Origin: a virus
Length of the DNA: 64,000 nt
Strand: one strand, 5' to 3'
IMG/VR virus record: IMGVR_UViG_3300025668_000798
Location: 1 to 64,000 of that record
The translations under genes and the position numbers were made by a program. The first letter of the stretch is position 1. Every line of letters starts with the position of its first letter. Shown here piece after piece: positions 33,761 through 45,700 of this stretch. The notes under the pieces were generated by a model, which saw only the letters and a program-made list of their open reading frames with translations, did not search any database and was not told the origin of the DNA.

Positions 33761-35272
33761 TTATGTTTTTAAAACACATTCGACTAATTTTTCTTCTTCG
33801 GCTTCGTTGCTTTCTAGAGCTACTCCAATAAATGCAGTTGTTTGTACTGTTGTGCATACTCCGTCTTCCCAAGCATATACACCTTGACCTTTTTTTACTG
33901 CACCTTTAACACGTACAGGCAAACGACCTTTTAAACCAATGTATTGTCCTTCGGCTTCACTGTTCATCATGTACGCTGGATCTGTTGATACTACACCAAT
34001 AGCTATACTGCTAGACTTAGCAGGACCTACTTCATGATCTGTATCGCTGCATACTGCAACTGCGGTACCTGGTGCTAGTTCTTCGCTTGTTGTATATTTT
34101 TCTGCTAAGTCAGCATATCTAGCTCTACTTGCAACTCCGACAAATTCTACAGCATAAACTTTTTGGTCTGCGTCTCGTGCTACTACTGTATCTGCTGAAC
34201 TTGCTGTTGTTGCGCTTACATAACTAGATCCTAATTTTACAGTATCGGCTTTATCTGCAATACCCTTAAAATTGTTAGCCCATACAGCGTTCCATTTATT
34301 GGTTTCAATTCCTAATGTATAGGAATCTGTTGCGCCAGGTAATATACCTTTTCTTTCGTTATTGTTTATAACCTTTGCTATCACTGTTGCAGAAACATCT
34401 GTGTTTAATTTTGCACCAAGTCTAACTTCTTCGCCAACAGTATTTTCAATATAGCCTACATTGCCGTCGACAACTCTAACTGCTAAGTCATTACTATCCC
34501 CGACTCTCAATCCTACATCGTCAAAAGTTACTAGGCTTGTAAAGTCTGTTTCGTTTACTGTAATATAATCAGCAGCAGGAATACCGCCTAAACGTAAAGT
34601 ATCGCTTGTTGTTGCCCATATTACAGGCTCGTTTGCATTACCAGCATTAGTAGTAATACCATTTGTATCAGTATTGATTAGTGTGATACCTTTTTTAATT
34701 TTTTGGAAATTAGAACTATTTACACCAACAGGAACATTTGAATCTTGTGTAGATTTTAGAGTAAATTCTTCGTCGCTAATTATAAATTGTACATTATCGT
34801 TTACTAATGCTACAATTACAGGTTTAGTAACGCTTCCGGTATCAACAACTTCTATACTTCTCATTTGAGTTTGTCCGCTACCTGCGGCTTGTGGCCCTAC
34901 TAAGACAAAGTCATCTTGTGACGTTCTTGCATAAACTTGATTGGTTTCATTGTTAAACCAAAAGTCTCCTACTGTTAGCCCTGATGGTGCGCTACTACTT
35001 ACTTCAGCACCTCCGGTATTTTTCCATTGATTGCCTGTGTAAAATTTCAACTTGTTTAATGATGCATCAAACCAAATTTGTCCACTTATTGCCTTTGTTG
35101 GTGCTACTGTTCCAGAAAAGTTTTCTAACAAAAACAAATAGTTTTCGTTTTGTATTTCTCCGTAACCACTATAGTTCTTACCAACAAATTTAATATCTGT
35201 GGTATTATCAACTGTACCGTCTTCAACTGATAGCAGTTGTGTACCGTTAAATTTATTAATTATATATGCCAT
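33761..35272 (-). CDS. Tail-fibre-type structural protein
   Basis: 503 residues. The N-terminal 130 or so residues contain MAYIINKFNGTQLL, DIKFVGKNYSGYGEIQNENYLFLLENF, GQIWFDASLNKLKFYTG and GDFWFNNETNQVYAR. All recur in the 35306 and 37138 proteins, so this is a shared attachment module. The C-terminal part (about 400-503) has ELAPGTAVAVC, IAIGVVSTDP and GAVKKGQGVYAW, as in phage surface-fibre tips. A late-type promoter precedes it. Likely one of three interchangeable fibres on one baseplate site. Confidence 0.8.
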   Translation of the reverse strand: MAYIINKFNGTQLLSVEDGTVDNTTDIKFVGKNYSGYGEIQNENYLFLLENFSGTVAPTKAISGQIWFDASLNKLKFYTGNQWKNTGGAEVSSSAPSGLTVGDFWFNNETNQVYARTSQDDFVLVGPQAAGSGQTQMRSIEVVDTGSVTKPVIVALVNDNVQFIISDEEFTLKSTQDSNVPVGVNSSNFQKIKKGITLINTDTNGITTNAGNANEPVIWATTSDTLRLGGIPAADYITVNETDFTSLVTFDDVGLRVGDSNDLAVRVVDGNVGYIENTVGEEVRLGAKLNTDVSATVIAKVINNNERKGILPGATDSYTLGIETNKWNAVWANNFKGIADKADTVKLGSSYVSATTASSADTVVARDADQKVYAVEFVGVASRARYADLAEKYTTSEELAPGTAVAVCSDTDHEVGPAKSSSIAIGVVSTDPAYMMNSEAEGQYIGLKGRLPVRVKGAVKKGQGVYAWEDGVCTTVQTTAFIGVALESNEAEEEKLVECVLKT

Positions 35273-35296
35273 TGACGATTTCCTTACTCTACACTA

Positions 35297-35303
35297 TATT
35301 TAT
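35297..35303 (-). promoter_or_regulatory. Late-type promoter
   Basis: ATAAATA on the minus strand (TATTTAT on plus), about 25 bases before the ATG at 35272, in the 33-base gap between two fibre genes. Matches the T4 late -10 element. No -35 box is expected for this class. Confidence 0.55.
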
Positions 35304-35305
35304 GC

Positions 35306-37138
35306 TTATACTGCCGAACTTACCGTGCTGCTATATGTCCAAGCATTGCTGGCGTTCACACTATAAGTCATTATTGTTCTAGTATAAGTTGTTGTTACTG
35401 TTGTTGATACACTTGCTATACTAAAGTCACTTACTACCGATTGGTTCTGTACACCGTTACTATCAACGCTAACAAACGTTTTACTAACTGCACTATTTAC
35501 ATCAATCGGGTCTGTACTTGAACTACTTGCTACACAATAAACCTTTGCTACTGTGCCTACTTCTGCTTGTGCTGCTGGTGACAATTCATCTAAAACTGTT
35601 CCTACATTTGCTTGTAACGTTACACCCGTTCCCATTCCATCTGTAACAAGACTAAAAAATAGTGGTTGTGCATTAAGAGCAGTATCTACATATCCCTTTG
35701 TAGCAGCGTCCGTTGATGTTGTTGGTGCAGATAGATTTGCTATTTTTTGCTGGGTTACTAATTGAATTGTACCTGCGCTTTCAATTTGTAAACCTTGTAT
35801 CCTACTTTTTATTCTGTTACCATCTATGTCGATGTTATCTACTGTAAGAAATCCTAACGTACCGATATTTGTAAGTCCCGGTGCACTTACAACTGTACTA
35901 GATAAGGCATTTGCACTTAAAATATTATTACCATCAATCTTATATGCATAATTAGCAGGAATATCAATATTACTCGAACTTGTCCAACTATCAGTTGCAA
36001 GTTCCCAAGTCCAGTATTTGTCATCGCCCGATGCTCTAATTGCAATACCAGCACCATCTACATCTGCTTCCTCTAACAACGTACTGTCGCTTGTAATAGC
36101 TAATTCTATTAACTTATCTTCTACACGTAAATTAGCAACATCTAAGTTTGTTGTATCGCCTTCGACTCTTAAATTTCCTGTTATTCTTGCATCGCCAGTT
36201 ACATCTAAATTATATTCTGGATCTGTTTTAAATATACCAACACGTTGATTTATTGTATCAATATGAATAGCATCTACTACATCAGGAGCTAAGTCACCGT
36301 TGGTATCAACCTTGACTTGTATTTTTATATCAGTGTCTTCGGTTTCTGCCTTGATCAAAATATCAGAACCTGTGGCTATTCTAACTAAAGGACTTTGTCC
36401 TATAACAATGCCGTTGTTGTTATAAAAGTTAATTTCTGCACTAGTCGTATCTTGCCCTTGACCAGATTGTGTTGTTAAGAAGTCATTTTGTGTATATTCT
36501 ACACCAAGACTATCAGTTAGTTTTAAACTGTTTGCTGCTGTTCCGTAGAATTGAAAATTAAATAAACTGCTTATGTTTGTTCCAATTTTTATATCAGTAA
36601 ACCCTGTCTTTGGAATAGCAGGAGTAAATGCTGTTTTACTATGTATTAATACTAGACTTCCATTAATAAATTCTTCTGTAATGGTTTGATTTGTGCCTGT
36701 TGTATCTCTTATAGTTTCTATGAACTGACCTGATTTTAATTGACTTGTATTATAAGTTGGCCCTACAAGTTGTATGCCGCTATCGGTAGCAAAATACATT
36801 TGTTGATTAGCAGAGTCAATCCAAATATCGCCTTCAACTAATCCTGCTGGTTGTGTAGGTGTATAGGTACTGTTATCTGTACTCCTAAATGTTGTGCCGT
36901 TATAAACTTTTAATCTGTTTTCTCCAGTATCAAACCATAACTGCCCTTTTACAGGTTTACTAGGAGGTGCTGTATTAGCAAATGTTTCTAAAAGTTTGAT
37001 AAAATTTTCATTTAAATATTCACCGAAGCCTTTATAATTCCTACCAATAAAAGTTAAATTTGTACTATTTTCATCTATCTTGCCGTCTATTATTTCAGTA
37101 AGCAAAGTTCCATCTGTTTTGTTTAATTGATACGCCAT
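35306..37138 (-). CDS. Tail-fibre-type structural protein
   Basis: 610 residues. The shared N-terminal module is present: MAYQLNKTDGTLLTEI, NLTFIGRNYKGFGEYLNENF, GQLWFDTGENRLKVYNG and GDIWIDSANQQMYFA. The middle is low-complexity beta (LDVTGDARITGNLRVEGDTT) and the C-terminus is Thr/Ser/Val-rich without a Collar domain. Its start overlaps the stop of the 37138 gene by one base. Probably a distal or side fibre, adsorption-related. Confidence 0.8.
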   Translation of the reverse strand: MAYQLNKTDGTLLTEIIDGKIDENSTNLTFIGRNYKGFGEYLNENFIKLLETFANTAPPSKPVKGQLWFDTGENRLKVYNGTTFRSTDNSTYTPTQPAGLVEGDIWIDSANQQMYFATDSGIQLVGPTYNTSQLKSGQFIETIRDTTGTNQTITEEFINGSLVLIHSKTAFTPAIPKTGFTDIKIGTNISSLFNFQFYGTAANSLKLTDSLGVEYTQNDFLTTQSGQGQDTTSAEINFYNNNGIVIGQSPLVRIATGSDILIKAETEDTDIKIQVKVDTNGDLAPDVVDAIHIDTINQRVGIFKTDPEYNLDVTGDARITGNLRVEGDTTNLDVANLRVEDKLIELAITSDSTLLEEADVDGAGIAIRASGDDKYWTWELATDSWTSSSNIDIPANYAYKIDGNNILSANALSSTVVSAPGLTNIGTLGFLTVDNIDIDGNRIKSRIQGLQIESAGTIQLVTQQKIANLSAPTTSTDAATKGYVDTALNAQPLFFSLVTDGMGTGVTLQANVGTVLDELSPAAQAEVGTVAKVYCVASSSSTDPIDVNSAVSKTFVSVDSNGVQNQSVVSDFSIASVSTTVTTTYTRTIMTYSVNASNAWTYSSTVSSAV

Positions 37139-39138
37139 TATACTAGCACTCCATGATAAATTATGTAATTAATTGCAACATATGGCGGAGTAATGTCTAC
37201 AGAACTAGCCAATGTTGGATTATCAACGCCGCCAGTTTTTGTTATACCGCTTGCAGCAGTACTAGATATTTCTTGGTTGTAAACATCAACGTCTGTTTCT
37301 GCACTATTATCTACTTTACTAAGTGCATAATAAGTATCTCCACTGTCACTAGTTAATGTGTGTTTGTGGTCTGGTATGTTGTTAACATCTAGCGTAATGT
37401 TTTCTTCGCCGCCCACGCCGCCTAATTGTCCTATTGCAGGATCACTAATTAATCTATTAGGTCCAGAAAGTCCGTTGCTTATACCTGTTGGAAATCTTCC
37501 TCTAAGATCAGGAATTACGAAGAATGTAGCAGGATTGCTAGATGTGCCCCAATACCATGTATTGTTATCAGCAGCATCGTAGCCTATTGCAGTTGCTAGT
37601 AAAAAGTAATTTAACAAACTTTTTTCACTACCGTCACAAATAAACCAGCCTGTCGGTGCTGTTAATCCTGCATATGGAACCATTGTTCCTACAGGAATAA
37701 TTGGAATATTTGCAATTAAATTATTTTGTGTAATTTTCCTAAGACCAGTTCCGGGTCTGTTTATTAATATTTCATCAGCGCTCTCTGGCGTAGTTACAGC
37801 AGTTTTATCTGCAACAAAAGGTTGATTTATTTGTGTGTTAAATACTTTAGTTAAACCGCCTGTTTGTCCGTCAAATACTATTGTATTTGTACTACTAACT
37901 TCACCTGTCATACTAAATGACGTTGCACTAGTAAGTTTACCTGTACTTCCTGCACTACCCGTAACATTACCATTTACATCACCATCTAATGCACCTGTAA
38001 ATTTGTTTGCAAAAATGTTATTAAACTTATTTGCGTTAGTACCAATATTAGTTATACCAGCTTCGTCTGGAAAAACGTTGTCAGTAGTAAGCGAACCGCT
38101 CAATGACAAAGAACCAGCTATTGTTAAATTATCATTTAGGGTGGCAGCACCTGATACTGTTAACGTTCCTGCTGATACAATATTTCCTGTATTTTTAATA
38201 TTTCCTGTAACGTCTAATGCTTCATTAGGATCAGCAGTTGAAATACCAACATTACCATTATTTTTTATACGTATAGGAGTTATTTGTGTACCTTCGTTGT
38301 TTGTTCGTAAATCAAAAAATCCATTACTTTGAGCTTGGCTTATTATTGCAGTTGTGCCTTCAACTTCTAAAGCGATTGTACGTGTGTTACCAATTTCTAA
38401 TCCATCGTTTGTACGCACTGTAAACGGAAACGAAGTTATTGTAGCTTCGTCATTCCTTGTAAATTTATTACCATCAACAGGATTTCCATTTACAAGTAAC
38501 TGTTCAGCCTTGTCAGCAATGCCTTTAAATCTTCCAACTGTACCTGTAATGTTTGTAGAAACATTTATGCCAGGATATAATATACCAAATCCTGGTATTA
38601 ATATTTTTGGAGTAAACTGAGCACCTACAATTATACTAACTGCAACATTATCTACATAATTGATAATTGCTTGCCTATCTGTATTGTCGGTATCTGTAAT
38701 TACAACTGCTTTTGCACCAGTGTTTATACCGCCAGCAATTTCTGGCCCAACTAAGATCCATCCGCTTCCGCTATAAATGTATAATTGTTGTGTACCTGTA
38801 TTAACCCATATGTCGCCTAATACACTATTTGATATATCAGGCTCTGTTGTGCCTTTTTTAAGACCGCCTGCACTAACCCAATTGGTGCCATCATATACTT
38901 TTAACACATCATTTTGCGATGTATTATCATACCATAATTGTCCTTCGACAGGATTATTTGGAGGATTGTTATCTGCAAAATTTTCTAGTAAATGTAGAAA
39001 ATTTGTTAATACTGCTTCGCCAAAGTTTGTGGTATTTCTACCAGGCAGTCGTAAACTTGTATCTTGGTTTATATCGTTATCGATTACTTCGATACTTCCT
39101 TTGTTAACAGAATCAGTAAAGTTAATTTGGTATGCCAT
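37138..39138 (-). CDS. Tail fibre protein with C-terminal Collar domain
   Basis: 666 residues. The N-terminal module (SLRLPGRNTTNFGEAVLTNF, GQLWYDNTSQNDVLKVYDG, GDIWVNTGTQQLYIYSG) is shared with the 33761 and 35306 proteins. The middle holds shaft-like repeats (GDVNGNVTGS). The C-terminus is a phage tail-collar domain: IIPVGTMVPYAGLTAPTGWFICDG, FFVIPDLRGRFPTG and NIPDHKHTLTSDSG, as in T4 gp12-type short fibres. A strong GGAGG ribosome-binding site precedes it. Best candidate for the receptor-binding short fibre. Confidence 0.88.
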   Translation of the reverse strand: MAYQINFTDSVNKGSIEVIDNDINQDTSLRLPGRNTTNFGEAVLTNFLHLLENFADNNPPNNPVEGQLWYDNTSQNDVLKVYDGTNWVSAGGLKKGTTEPDISNSVLGDIWVNTGTQQLYIYSGSGWILVGPEIAGGINTGAKAVVITDTDNTDRQAIINYVDNVAVSIIVGAQFTPKILIPGFGILYPGINVSTNITGTVGRFKGIADKAEQLLVNGNPVDGNKFTRNDEATITSFPFTVRTNDGLEIGNTRTIALEVEGTTAIISQAQSNGFFDLRTNNEGTQITPIRIKNNGNVGISTADPNEALDVTGNIKNTGNIVSAGTLTVSGAATLNDNLTIAGSLSLSGSLTTDNVFPDEAGITNIGTNANKFNNIFANKFTGALDGDVNGNVTGSAGSTGKLTSATSFSMTGEVSSTNTIVFDGQTGGLTKVFNTQINQPFVADKTAVTTPESADEILINRPGTGLRKITQNNLIANIPIIPVGTMVPYAGLTAPTGWFICDGSEKSLLNYFLLATAIGYDAADNNTWYWGTSSNPATFFVIPDLRGRFPTGISNGLSGPNRLISDPAIGQLGGVGGEENITLDVNNIPDHKHTLTSDSGDTYYALSKVDNSAETDVDVYNQEISSTAASGITKTGGVDNPTLASSVDITPPYVAINYIIYHGVLV

Positions 39139-39743
39139 TACGAATTACCTCCGCTTAGACTTTGTATTCTTACAGTATAATCAATTTGTATTAATCTATT
39201 CAAAGACTTTTGCACAGGATGGAAAATAACATGGGTAAGCAATCGTCCATTTCCATCTGCGGCATAACTACGTAAACCTAATTCGTCAAAAACAAATTGA
39301 TTTTCTGAATCACCACTAGTATCAAATGCATCTTGTCCGTTTGGTTCACTATAATCAAGTAAACAATTTACAAACAGATCTGTGTAATTCTGTCCACTTA
39401 CATGACGAATTTCCATTTTATTTCTTGTAGGATCAGTGTTGTTAACACTTCTATCATCTACAACTTTGCTGTATGTTTGATTATACAAACTTGCAGTTGT
39501 TCCTGTACTATTTGGTGTTAAATATGTAATAACACCTGTAGGATCTACACTTGTGCCACCATTACCAAAGCTCATTTCATAAACAAAGCCAGTGCCTTGA
39601 TTACCTAAACTTTCTGCTAGTGCAATACTCATATTTTCGTAATGTATTGCATTTCTTTTGTTAATTAAAACTTCTCCATTCGTAGGGTCATGTATTTTTA
39701 TATGCCCTTGAATATTAAGTTTATTTGAGTCGTTGTATTGCAT
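39138..39743 (-). CDS. Small virion structural protein
   Basis: 201 residues. It begins MQYNDSNKLNIQGHIKIHDP and is beta-rich, ending with FHPVQKSLNRLIQIDYTVRIQSL. FVYEMSFGNGGTSVDPTG and MEIRHVSGQNYTDLFVNC suggest a compact all-beta domain. It lies between the giant protein and the Collar fibre, the position of small baseplate or fibre-connector proteins in T4-like phages, so an adaptor role is inferred. A late-type promoter sits within the end of the giant gene. Confidence 0.68.
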   Translation of the reverse strand: MQYNDSNKLNIQGHIKIHDPTNGEVLINKRNAIHYENMSIALAESLGNQGTGFVYEMSFGNGGTSVDPTGVITYLTPNSTGTTASLYNQTYSKVVDDRSVNNTDPTRNKMEIRHVSGQNYTDLFVNCLLDYSEPNGQDAFDTSGDSENQFVFDELGLRSYAADGNGRLLTHVIFHPVQKSLNRLIQIDYTVRIQSLSGGNS

Positions 39744-39766
39744 TTGCTTACCTTTACTTATACTGT

Positions 39767-39773
39767 ATTTATT
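39767..39773 (-). promoter_or_regulatory. Late-type promoter
   Basis: ATAAATA on the minus strand, about 24 bases before the ATG at 39743 and overlapping the stop codon of the giant gene. T4-late-like. It would let the fibre genes be transcribed independently of the 13.6-kb gene upstream. Confidence 0.55.
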
Positions 39774-42700
39774 TGCTTAACTTAATTGTTCCTGCTCTTA
39801 CAAATCTAGCAATTTTAGCATCGCTAATTGATAGATCGTCTGTCCAAAGTTTACCCTCTTTACGCTGAACTACAATTCTTACACCAGTTGGAGCATCGTC
39901 TCTTAATGTTATTGTATTGTCGTCTGGGTTTATAGTAAACTCTGGTAATTCTATTTCGTCTGCTTCTGGACTATCTTGATCAATAGTTTTATTGAACACT
40001 TTGAAATCTTGTGTAGCTGGTTTTCTAAGTTTTTTGCCGCCTACTACAACTTCAATTTCGTTGTATGATGTAATATCAAAGTCCATAGTATATATGTTTG
40101 TACTACCGTCTGATACAAATATTTGTGTCAAGTCTTTGTCTGCGTAAGGAATAGTTTCTCTTTCACCTTGTTCCATTAAAATAGTACCAGCAGGGTATTG
40201 AGATTTTACACCTGTTCCTAATGTACCTCTGCGTATTTGTCTCAACAAATTGCCTTCAAGCACATAATACTCGATGCGTTCTCCTTCTATAAACACAACA
40301 CCAGGTTTACCTGTTGTTCTGTTAGGAATAGGAAGGTTTGTTGTATCTTCAACTGATATAAATTGATCATAAAAGTTTAGAGGCTGACTTAATTTTACAA
40401 CAGATTTTTCATTTAATCTTTTGTAATGTACACGGTTTAACATATCTTTAAATATTCTGAAACCATATTTTGTTGTTGTTAGTGTTGCTGCAAATTGTAT
40501 GATTTCAATAATTTCATTATCATTTGGTTTTTTAAACAAATTAACAATAGAATTATCACTTACTAATTCATAATCTATACTTGGTCTTAATAATTTATTA
40601 TTTTGTATTACCCAAACATAATTTACACCAGCAGCAGGTTGATTTAGTTTTATTCTACCATTGGTTAATGAAATTGCTGTAGGGTATTCTGGACTACTTG
40701 AACTTATTACAGGAGAATATAGTACTTCAAAACTCAACCTATCAAAGTTGTTAACGTCATGCTCACTAAAGGTTATAATTTCAACCTTTTCGTTTACAGC
40801 TGGAACTGTTTTAAATGTTAAATTTTCACTTTCAACAAAACGTACATTATCTATTCTTATTGCTGCCGGATATGCTTCGTCTTTAACACCTGTTAGTTGT
40901 AAAGGCACATCGTTTTCTGATGCTTTGACTTTTAATTCTTTAAAGTATCCATTTAATGTTAGTGTAACACCTGTATCTGTTTCAACTGAAGATTTTACAG
41001 TTGCAAATATTTGAGTACTGTCTTCCATTACAAAAGATATTAAATCACCTTCGTCGTGCAGTAACCCTTGCTTAGTACTGTCTTCCATATCAGTTAGATC
41101 AACTACAGTATCAATGAAATAGTATTCACCGTTACCTAAAACATATATTTCTAAAACATCACCTACTTTGCCTAACAAAGGATTTAAAAATTCAATTCTA
41201 CTGTTTATTGCATCCCATCTATAATCAACAGCATCAATAATAATTTTATTGTTTAATAAAACTAATACATCGTCATTTGAAATTTTTGTAGGTTGTCCAA
41301 ACTGCCAAGTTTGTATACCATAAACTCTGTCATTTGTTAAAACATGTCTTATGTTATAACCTGCATTTAAAAATTTATCACCTTGCTTGACTAACATTTT
41401 ATGAGTAAATGGTTTTTCAGTAAATGGCGTATTATTATTAAATTTGTACACGTAATTTACACCATCGCCGATAAACGATTTGTCAACTGTAATTTCACTA
41501 AACGATTTAGTGTCATTATTATATAAACTAAATCCAATAACTTCGCCAACTCTAGGTGGTATACCAAATCTTATAGCAGCACATTTTTCGTTTTTATATG
41601 TAGCATCAGTTTCAAAAATTTCATAAGCAAAACTAGGCTGTTGCACTACACCATTAATAGTTACAAAACTACTAATTGGGTTAGTATATTTTACACCTGT
41701 TACAAAAATACTAGTAGCACCGTCGCCAATAAATGTATCACTTTCTAAAATATCAGTACCGTTATTACCAATAACTAATATATGTAAATCCATATCATCT
41801 TGTATAGTGCTGTCATCTTCAAAAATTAACAAATTATTTTCATAATCTATTGTATAGCTTTCGTCATCAACCTTTTGTCCATTTATATTTACAATAACAG
41901 CTTGTTGACTTTGAGGAAGCATATCTATTGAATATGATAATATAGAACTTTTTGTTTTATAAATGTAACTTGTTTTGATTCCTTGACCGTCTGCAGGTTT
42001 ATGTTTAACTTGTATATCTAATGTATCTACAATTTGTCCAGGAACAACTTCTTCAGGACCTGCACTTGTAGTCTGTGTAACAAATCCATCGCCATCGACA
42101 GTAATTTCTCCACTCTCTAAACCTTTTGCAGTATTATCGTATCCGCCGCCACTCAGTTCTGTGTCAAGCACATTATCAGCTGGCTCAAAACTACCATCGC
42201 TAGTTTCTTTTCTTACAATAAAAATATCGCCTGCTGCTGTAGGAACAGTATCATCTATAGGAATTGTATCTTGAATCCCATCACCATATATTGTGTTCAT
42301 TAACGCATTTTTGTTGATTATTACACTGCTGCCATCAAAATTAGGATCGTCAATACGTACATTATTTTTATATATGTTGTAAGAAACACCGTCTTCTAAT
42401 GGCTTACTTAATGTGAATACCAATGTACTACCATCAAGAACAAATATTTCATCTTCGCTTTCGCTAAAGATATCCCAAGGAATAATACCAAAGCCACCAA
42501 CGTCGAACCCTTGATCAGTTGAAAAATCAACACTTTCAATGTTAACACCTTCGTAATCAAGTCCGGTCATTAACTGTCCTAAATTAATAGTTCCATCTTC
42601 GTTTTTAGTAATACCTGGCATGCCTTCTTTTGGATTATAAAAAGCATTTATTCTGTCTGCTGCGGAAAGCATTGCAGGATCTTTGTAATATGTAATTTCA

Positions 42701-45700
42701 ATAGTTGCATTATTAGCAGGAGCAGTTTCAAATAAAAGGTTGCCTAAATTTCTGCTATAAGTTTTTGTAGTATCTTCAACATTACTTAAAGTATAATTAG
42801 TGTATAGAACATTGTTGCCATCTACAGTTACGTTTACTCTTGATTTACGTAAATCTAGTGGCCATTTAGTGTTGAAAGATTTTTTTGCACCTGTTCCAGT
42901 AAATGTTTCTACAGTTTTTAAATCTGTAAACACAAAATTTCCCGACACTCTATCAAACTTCATTGTCATATGAGTTGATCGTACAGGACTATCGCCTAAT
43001 ATTGCTATTACTACTGGTAATTTGTAATCATCAGCAAAACTTCCATTTATAGTTATAGTAGGTTGTGAAGTATATACTGCTTCGTTATATGCAATATCAA
43101 TTGATGTTAACTTATCTCCTGTTCTATAACCTTTGCCTGTTAGTGTAGGACCATTGCCTCCAGATACAGTAACAACAGGTTGATTTAATAACCCATATCC
43201 AGCGTCATGTATTACCAATTCTTTGATTTTAAATTTATAATTATCTAACCAATTCTTTTGAGGATATGTGTTTACAAACTCTCTATTGCCTACAACATTT
43301 GAATTGTAAAACTTTATTGTTTCTGTAACAATTTTATTTTGTATATCGTCATATCGAGGAGGCAAATCAAAGTCAGTTGTTAGTGTTTGAGAATTTTCTA
43401 AATTCTCATATGCACTAATGTACTCTCTGATTTTACTACTGTAAGGCTTGACTTCATTTATAAACTCTTTGTAACTATCTAAATTATCTGATTTAAAATT
43501 AGTTCGCTGATCAAACATACCGATATTATGCTTTGCTGTTAGGAAACTTGTTTTGAAAATCCAATCAACTGTCTGCTGCTCATACAGCGCATATCTTATA
43601 GCAGTAAATAATATATCATTAAATTTTATACTTAAATCGTCAATAAAAACTTTATCTTTAAGTGTTTGTAAAATAATACGTCTTTCATTTACTGGCTCAG
43701 TGTCGTAAACTAAATTATCAAATCCTACCTTATCGAATCCAAAATTAGTGTTTTGATATAATTTAGAACTAAATTGGATAGTGCCGTTTTGTCTACCGAC
43801 TGTTTTATAATTTACAGTATAATCTACTTCTGTCTGCACATCAATTTTTTGTAGTAACAACCAGCCGCCTGTGCCAATGTCTTTTATTTTTACAACATCG
43901 CCTATAATATCATTAAGCCCATCTAATTGATAACTTCCATCAATTAAATAATTTATAGAAGTATTTTCATCATAGCCAGTTGCATACCAATCGGCATAAT
44001 TCCAAAAGTTTGCAACATTCCATTTTTGATATTGTACTCTATTATAATTTAATGAATAATCATATTCGTATAAAGCCCACTTACCATTTATTGTTGAATC
44101 ATTAGTGACAAGGAAAGTAAATGGACGTACTGAAACATTTATACTCGAATAGTTCTTGCCTGTATTAATAATTGTTGCACCGATGACTCTTCCAAGATTG
44201 TCTATTGTTGTTTGAATTTCAGCTTCTGTGCCATTGCCTGTGATAATAACTTTTGGTGCAGATTTATATCCATACCCTTGTTCGTCTATAGACACACTTA
44301 CTAATTTACCATCTAGTAATGTAGGAGTTATAACTGCTAATTTTGCATTAGCAACACCTATATTTGCAATTTCGTCAAGTGTAGCAACTTCAACATCAAA
44401 AATACCTTCTAATAATCTAGGCTTGATATCATTCTTATCTAGGTCTTTGAGATCTTTAAAATCTGTAATTATTTGTTGACGCAAAATATAGTTGATACGT
44501 TCTATGGTTTGTTTTAGTGCTTCTAAGCTATTTCTAAATAATCCTTGTCTTGGACGATTTTCAATACCGTACTTTTTACTTTCTCCTAATTCTAAATCAG
44601 GAACAGGTCTTAAGTTTTTATCATATCCAACTAAACTATCAATCCATTTTTCAATAAATGTGTCTGGAGGATTACTTCCTGCAAGTCCTTCGCTTAACAA
44701 TTTATATTCAGTATGAATATTTCTATCGTTGATTTCACCTTTATATACATCAATATGTAATGCAATATCTTTGTCCTTAACAAAAGGTTGTACATTATGC
44801 AAAGCAAATTTATCAGTACTCAATGCACTCATAAACACATACCCAGCACTTTGAGGATCTGTAATCAGTTGTTCTGCATCATATGAACTTATTTTTTTAT
44901 TTGTGTTTGATAGTAATCTATTGTTTTGTACCCAGAAATAATATTTGGTGTTAAATGTTTCTGTTACTGCATTATATTTTCTACCTACACTATATTTAAA
45001 ATCTCCATATTTACTAAAACCGCTTATACCTAATTCGATTCCTTCGTTTGTATCTGCTAATTCATCATATTCGCTAGGTATATAATCACTTTCTACCCAT
45101 TCATAAACTTGGGTATCACTATCAGGTAATAATTTATTCCAAAAACTAGTTTGTGTTTCTGCATTACCTTGAAAAGGATTATACCATTTTGTTGATTCTG
45201 TGTTCCACCAGTATGTTCCTACATATTCATTTGCCCAAAAATCTTGGTTATTTGATGTTGTAGTGTCAACACTATAAGAAGCAGGATCAAATGCTAATTT
45301 TAAATCAATTGCTTCATCAGCTACTCCTGCAATTTTTCCTTGTATAGGATCTATTACATCTAAGAAAGTAACAATATCATTTGTATTTTTGTCAAACAAG
45401 AAAGCACGTTTAATTTTACTAATATCAGGCGTATCAATTTGCTCAGATAATTTTGTCCAACTATAATTTTGCTTGTCTCTTTTAATATCTAATACTACAC
45501 CATAATCAGCTGTGTATTCTAATCTTGGATAGCTAATATAAATGTGATTTGCATTTGTAAGTAACACTGGAGTACTACTATTTTTTGTATCATAATTCCA
45601 ATCCAATTCTTCAGCATACAAATAATTGTTGTTGAAATTTTGGAAAATATACACTGTTCCTGCATTTGGAAATTTATTAAAAAACTTAGTTGTGTTACTA

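Noticed and set aside
37835-38332. A 165-residue plus-strand frame
   Set aside because: It is antisense to the Collar fibre gene. Its Val/Pro/Leu bias is typical of the reverse of Thr/Gly/Asn-rich fibres.
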